Shown here one piece after another: positions 60,026 through 64,000 of a stretch of DNA of 64,000 bases; position 1 is the first letter of the stretch, and each line of letters starts with the position of its first letter. The stretch is from Solimonas aquatica (GTDB lineage Bacteria > Pseudomonadota > Gammaproteobacteria > Nevskiales > Nevskiaceae). The notes under the pieces were generated by a model, which worked only from the letters and a program-made list of their open reading frames with translations, did not search any database and was not told where the DNA came from. The translations under genes and the position numbers were made by a program. Location of the stretch: positions 62,001 to 126,000 of the forward strand of contig NZ_FOFS01000005.1 of the NCBI RefSeq assembly GCF_900111015.1, written 5' to 3'.

Positions 60026-62164
60026 ATGAAAAGCCAGCTGCCGCACGACAAGATCAAGCACGTGGTGGTGCTCATGCTGGAGAATCGCGGCTTCGATCAT
60101 CTGCTGGGCTGGCTGTATGACGACAAGGCCAATCGCCCACAAAGCTTTTTCGGCAACGCCAAGGACCGTCGCGATTTCCTGGGCCTGTCGACGCTGAGCG
60201 CGGAACAGCTCCAGGCGCTGGCCAATCCCTTTCCCTCGCCTGAAACGCCGCCGGCGCTGCCCCGCAAGGGCGCGCGTGCGCCCAAGACGCCCGCCTACAA
60301 CCCGGGCGAAAGCTTCACGCACATCATGAATCAGATGTGGGGCACGGGCCTGGAAGCGGCGGACTGGAAGGACGCCGAGACGCGCCAGAAGCTGATCGCC
60401 AAACTCGGCCAGCAGGGCAGCAAGCCGCCGCCGATGACCGGCTACATCCTCGACTTCGACCAGGATGTCTATCACCAGACCGGCAAGCGCCTGGGCGGTG
60501 CCGAGCTCAGCGAGATCATGGACACCTACGCGCCCGAGCAGCTGCCGGTGCTCAGCGGACTGGCGCGCTACTACGGCCTGTCGGACGAGTGGTATTGCTC
60601 GGTGCCGAGCCAGACCAACACCAATCGCGCGTTCTCGATGGCGGGAACCTCGCGTGGCTTGGTCACCAACAGCTTCTACGATGCCTTCGCCAGCACCATC
60701 AATCCGCTGCAATACGGTTTCAACAAGGCTTCCGGAGGCTCGCACGCCGATGCGCTGCCCGCCTCCACGCGCAGCCTGTTCGAAGTGCTGTCGCAGTTCG
60801 ACATCGGCTGGACGGTCTACTGGCAGGACAACTGGCCGCCCAAGGACATCTCGCTGGGCCGGCAGTACCAGTATGTGAAGACGATGTTCCCGCAGCTTGC
60901 CGATCCCTCGTATCAGAAAAATTTCGTGCAGTTCGACAGCGATGATCCGGGCAACGCCTTCTTCACCGCCGCGCGTCAGGGACGTCTGCCGGCGGTCAGC
61001 TGGGTGGAGCCGAAGTGGGGCGGTGGCGCGCAGTGGGACACCATCAAGCGCGCCGTCGGCAACGACTACCATCCGGTTTCGGACACCACCGTCGGTGAAG
61101 ACTTTCTGATGAACGTCTACACCGCCATCGCCGATTCGCCGAGCTGGAAGGACACGCTGCTGATCGTCACCTTCGACGAGAACGGCGGCACTTACGATCA
61201 CCTGGTGCCGCCGGCAGCGAGCCCTTCCTTCAACGATCGCGTGCCGCTGGGGCCGGACGCCGTCGGCAAGCAGGACATGGATGCCGCGACGCGCACGCAG
61301 TTCGGCTTCAACTTCGATCAGTTCGGCATCCGCGTGCCAACCCTGCTGATCTCGCCGCGCATCGCACCGTCCAGCATCTTCCGTTCGCCGCAGCCGACGC
61401 CCTTCGATCACACCTCGATCATCGCCACCGTGCTGAGCATGGCCGGCATCGGCCGTCAGTACTGGCTGATGGGCGAGCGCGTGGCGCAGGCACCGACCTT
61501 CGATTCGGTCTTGCTCGATGTGCCGCGCGAGATCGCCAGGCCCGCCGAGGCCTTGAACATCCCCACCCAGCTGTATCGGCGCGATGCCCGCGACGATGAT
61601 GATCGCCCGCCGCTGCTCTACGAACAGAAATACCTGGTGCGCTATATCGGCGATCCCTGGTACGCGCAGTCCGGGGCGCGCTATCTGAGCGTTTCGCAGT
61701 CGATCAAGGGCCTTTGGTATCCCACGCTCACCGACAATCCCGCCAAGGCCGTGTGCTTCCAGCTGTCTTCGCCGTGCAGCGACCCGACGTACGGGCCGGT
61801 GGCGAATATGTCGAAGCTGCTGCTGGTGACCACGGAAAGCGCCTGGATCGGCCTCAAGCTGTTGTGCGCGGACCCGGTCGTGTCCTGCGTTTACTACGGC
61901 CGCGATCCGCAATATGGCGGCTGTCAGTGGCAGATCCGCATGCTGTCCAGCCGCGATCCGCAACGCACGGTGCGGGAGGGCGACTGGGTCTACTTTCTGA
62001 GTCAGCTGCAGCCGGCGGCCTATCAGAGCGTTTCCGCGCGCACCACGCCGGATCCTTTGCAGCGCCTGCTGCCGTATCCGGACGATCCCAACTATCTCAG
62101 CACACGCGGCGGCGAATGGGCGCTGTGGCAACTGCTGGCGGCCGGCGATGTGAACAATGTCTGA
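60026..62164 (+). CDS. Phosphoesterase of the phospholipase C/acid phosphatase family, no signal peptide
   Basis: 712 aa from ATG 60026. The family N-terminal motif is VVVLMLENRGFDHLLG (E19-N20), followed by WYCSVPSQTNTNRAFSMAGT, FDENGGTYDHLVPP, IRVPTLLISPRI and the metal-site FDHTSIIATV, as in bacterial non-haemolytic PLC and AcpA. The last ~120 residues (LRTSS-free, CVYYGRDPQYGGCQWQI, WALWQLLAAG) are an added domain I do not recognise. Typical family members have Tat signals; this one starts directly at the catalytic domain, so it should stay in the cytosol unless released by cell lysis or R-body action. Confidence 0.85.
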   Translation: MKSQLPHDKIKHVVVLMLENRGFDHLLGWLYDDKANRPQSFFGNAKDRRDFLGLSTLSAEQLQALANPFPSPETPPALPRKGARAPKTPAYNPGESFTHIMNQMWGTGLEAADWKDAETRQKLIAKLGQQGSKPPPMTGYILDFDQDVYHQTGKRLGGAELSEIMDTYAPEQLPVLSGLARYYGLSDEWYCSVPSQTNTNRAFSMAGTSRGLVTNSFYDAFASTINPLQYGFNKASGGSHADALPASTRSLFEVLSQFDIGWTVYWQDNWPPKDISLGRQYQYVKTMFPQLADPSYQKNFVQFDSDDPGNAFFTAARQGRLPAVSWVEPKWGGGAQWDTIKRAVGNDYHPVSDTTVGEDFLMNVYTAIADSPSWKDTLLIVTFDENGGTYDHLVPPAASPSFNDRVPLGPDAVGKQDMDAATRTQFGFNFDQFGIRVPTLLISPRIAPSSIFRSPQPTPFDHTSIIATVLSMAGIGRQYWLMGERVAQAPTFDSVLLDVPREIARPAEALNIPTQLYRRDARDDDDRPPLLYEQKYLVRYIGDPWYAQSGARYLSVSQSIKGLWYPTLTDNPAKAVCFQLSSPCSDPTYGPVANMSKLLLVTTESAWIGLKLLCADPVVSCVYYGRDPQYGGCQWQIRMLSSRDPQRTVREGDWVYFLSQLQPAAYQSVSARTTPDPLQRLLPYPDDPNYLSTRGGEWALWQLLAAGDVNNV

Positions 62165-62211
62165 GCACGACTCCCCAAGGCACGCCGCCATGGCGATAGC
62201 GAGCAGCCCTC

Positions 62212-63099
62212 ATGCCTAGCCTGCGCATGGTCACCTGGAATTCCGGCGGCGAGGCCGACGGCCGCGGCGCGCAGCTGGCGCTGTCGGTGAATGCCATCAA
62301 CGGCACGGCGCCGGCCGTGAAGCTGGTCGCCATTCAGGAAGCGCGTGTCGGCATCGTGCCGCCCGGCAGCATCTATGCACAGCTCACCGGCGGCGCGGCA
62401 CCGTTCGCGGGCTTCGTCAATCCACCCGATCATCCACGCGAACTCAATCCCGGGGCGCAGCCGCTGGCGGTGGGCGTCAACCGCTCCTATCTGATCGGCT
62501 GGGACCCGACCGGCGGCGGCCCGGTGTCCGCAGGCGCTGCGGCGCTGATCTCGCTGGCGCCGGCGCTTGGCAACGGCGTGGAAGGCTATATCAACGGCCT
62601 GGCGATCAGCGCCGCCGCCAAGAACAATCTGCGCCAGGCGGCGCGCAACATCCGCGCGCCGGTGCGCAAGGTGATGACCATCACCATCGGCGTCGTCGTG
62701 CACACGATTTATTTCTACACCTGGCACGCCGAGCTGCAGGCCAACTGGCTGGCGGCGAGCTGGGCGACGCTGGGCATGCTCGCCAATCCTTTCGCCGGAC
62801 CCGGCATGTATCCGGCGTTCGAGTTTTTCCAGAACTCGAATCAGTACACGGCCGATCTCGCCGCACTGACGCCCAACGATGTGCTGATCGTCGCCGGTGA
62901 TTTCAACATCACGGCCGCCGACGTCAACAACAACGCCGCGCTGTTTCCCAATTTCGTTGGTGCGTCGAGTAATCTGAGCCACATCCTGGCGTTCAGTCCG
63001 AACGCGATGGGCGCCAACCAGGCGGTGCTGGCCCAGCAGGCGCATTACGTCACGCCGTATCCGCCGCACGCCATTCTCACCGCTGAAGTGCAATGGTGA
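62212..63099 (+). CDS. Endonuclease/exonuclease/phosphatase (EEP, DNase I/CdtB-fold) protein
   Basis: 295 aa. Catalytic residues of the DNase I-like fold are at the expected places: TWNSGG (N10), AIQEAR (E43), TWHAEL (H172) and VAGDFNIT (D230, N232). The usual C-terminal SDH is PPHAIL (H286), so the Ser-Asp partner is altered. The size and pattern fit the CdtB-like genotoxin nuclease/phosphatase group as well as general EEP enzymes. No signal peptide. It is 47 bp after the phosphoesterase. Confidence 0.78.
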   Translation: MPSLRMVTWNSGGEADGRGAQLALSVNAINGTAPAVKLVAIQEARVGIVPPGSIYAQLTGGAAPFAGFVNPPDHPRELNPGAQPLAVGVNRSYLIGWDPTGGGPVSAGAAALISLAPALGNGVEGYINGLAISAAAKNNLRQAARNIRAPVRKVMTITIGVVVHTIYFYTWHAELQANWLAASWATLGMLANPFAGPGMYPAFEFFQNSNQYTADLAALTPNDVLIVAGDFNITAADVNNNAALFPNFVGASSNLSHILAFSPNAMGANQAVLAQQAHYVTPYPPHAILTAEVQW

Positions 63100-63111
63100 A
63101 CCGGAGCCACG

Positions 63112-64000
63112 ATGGAGATTCGTAATCCCAGCGGCGGCGCGGCTGCCAGCGCGATTGCCGTATCGCGCTCCGCCAGCTATCGCCTCTATGATCTTCCCGA
63201 TGTTCCCGGCAGCGTGCTGTGGTCGCTGTCGGGCGACACGACTGCGGTGACGCTCAAGCGCAAGCGCGACGAGAACGAGGTGTCCCTGGCCGCCGCTGCG
63301 CAGCCCAGTGCGCAGGTCGGCGCCACTACGCTGACCGCCACCTTCATGCCTGCGGACCATGGCCCTTCCACTTCGACCAGCCTGACGATCACGGTTTTCG
63401 CCGCCGCGATCTGCAATCTCGATCCCAGCCTGGCGCCGAGCCAGCTGCTGGGCGTGGGCAACCGCGCGCGCTATGCGGCGGCAGCGGTTCCGGCGGTGAG
63501 TCCGGTCAGTGCGAGCTGGTCGCCGGGCGACAGCGGCAATATCGCGCTGCTGGGCGTCGACGCGCAGGGCACGGCGGAAATTCTCGGCCAGCAGGCGGGA
63601 CAGACGCCGGCACAGCTGACGCTGACGCTCAGCTGCGCCAGTCAGGATGCCGTGGCCGTGCTGCCGATCACCGTGCTCGGCCTGCGCGCGGCCCTGTACG
63701 CGGACGACGAGGCGGCCATCGAAGCCGGCCCCTTGCTGGGCGTGGGCGAGGTCCGCGTCGCGCGCGCGCAGCTCGTGCCGGCGCAGGCACAACTGGGCAC
63801 GGCGACAGCGCAATGGCGCTGGAGCTGCAGCAGTGGCCTGCAGATCATGGGCGATGCCAACGCCGCCGCAATCAGCTTCGTCGCCAATGCCGCCGGGCCC
63901 GCCTGGGTGGAGGCCCAGCTGAGCATCGCCGGCAGCGTGCTCAAGGCGCGGCAGGAATGCATTGCCTTCGGCGTCGCCATCGTCAGCGAGCAGGGCAGCG
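63112..64000 (+). CDS. Ig-like repeat protein, 3' end outside window
   Basis: Open frame from ATG 63112 (CCGGAG upstream) to the window edge, at least 296 aa. Three similar ~95-residue beta-rich units are visible (SYRLYDLPDVPGSVLWSLSG, RYAAAAVPAVSPVSASWSPG, QLVPAQAQLGTATAQWRWSC), each with a Trp and alternating Thr/Leu strands, consistent with Ig-like/BIg folds. No signal peptide. Function unknown; it could be an adhesive or structural part of the same system. Confidence 0.7.
   Translation, partial: MEIRNPSGGAAASAIAVSRSASYRLYDLPDVPGSVLWSLSGDTTAVTLKRKRDENEVSLAAAAQPSAQVGATTLTATFMPADHGPSTSTSLTITVFAAAICNLDPSLAPSQLLGVGNRARYAAAAVPAVSPVSASWSPGDSGNIALLGVDAQGTAEILGQQAGQTPAQLTLTLSCASQDAVAVLPITVLGLRAALYADDEAAIEAGPLLGVGEVRVARAQLVPAQAQLGTATAQWRWSCSSGLQIMGDANAAAISFVANAAGPAWVEAQLSIAGSVLKARQECIAFGVAIVSEQGS

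Noticed and set aside
60008-63813. Two long minus-strand frames opposite the phosphoesterase and EEP genes
   Set aside because: They are antisense to genes with intact catalytic motifs and show Arg/His-rich low-information sequence.
1-64000. tRNA, rRNA genes and prophage
   Set aside because: No cloverleaf-type stretch, conserved rRNA sequence, integrase or phage structural gene was recognised in any gap.

Overview
The window is a GC-rich (about two-thirds G+C) chromosomal stretch of a gammaproteobacterium. Gene content (Kdo transferase and LpxL acyltransferase for LPS, DsbA, cytochrome c4, monofunctional HisB, hisE next to tatABC, lptM-lysA) and the order polA / small RNA / engB / cytochrome c4 / dsbA resemble Xanthomonadales, Nevskiales (Solimonas, Nevskia) and pseudomonads. 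A Nevskiales or Xanthomonadales member is my inference; no rRNA is present to prove it. I saw no tRNA or rRNA gene, CRISPR array, transposase or prophage.

Layout. 1-8.4 kb: the tail of a LuxR-type regulator, a ligase-associated-type exonuclease, waaA, a divergent lpxL-type gene, a TPR protein paired with an L,D-transpeptidase, then dsbA, cytochrome c4 and engB. 8.4-8.55 kb: a strong small-RNA candidate with four hairpins and C-rich loops, downstream of polA. 8.7-16.6 kb: polA-lysA-lptM, a carboxylesterase, an EF-hand protein, a GNAT acetyltransferase and a MocR-type regulator. 16.6-21.6 kb: a minus-strand hisB-H-A-F-E-tatA-B-C run without hisI. 21.7-31.1 kb: an SDR, dtd, a second LpxL-like gene, a GldAFG-like ABC system with a DUF4340 protein, a copper chaperone, a cold-shock protein, an M48 lipoprotein peptidase and rmuC. 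31.1-49.8 kb: accessory and metabolic genes separated by several families of palindromic intergenic repeats, plus a HigB/HigA-like toxin-antitoxin pair, a large DUF3857/transglutaminase/TPR protein, an M1 aminopeptidase and tex. 50.0-52.7 kb: a bufferin-type RiPP cluster (precursor, MNIO/DUF692 enzyme, DUF2063 partner) with a divergent DoxX gene. 53.1-54.5 kb: rimO.

54.6-64.0 kb holds the most interesting region: an R-body (refractile body, Reb) locus, all on the plus strand and running off the window. A winged-helix regulator with a CRP-like site in front of it is followed by four near-identical RebB proteins, three more divergent RebB-like proteins (one with a proline-rich tail), an unknown 349-aa protein, a small coiled-coil protein, a phospholipase-C/acid-phosphatase-type phosphoesterase, a DNase I/CdtB-fold (EEP) protein and the start of an Ig-like repeat protein. 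Neither enzyme has a visible signal peptide. My working hypothesis is an R-body assembly module linked to its own payload enzymes. The R-body assignment rests on clear sequence-family recognition; the payload role is inference from position.
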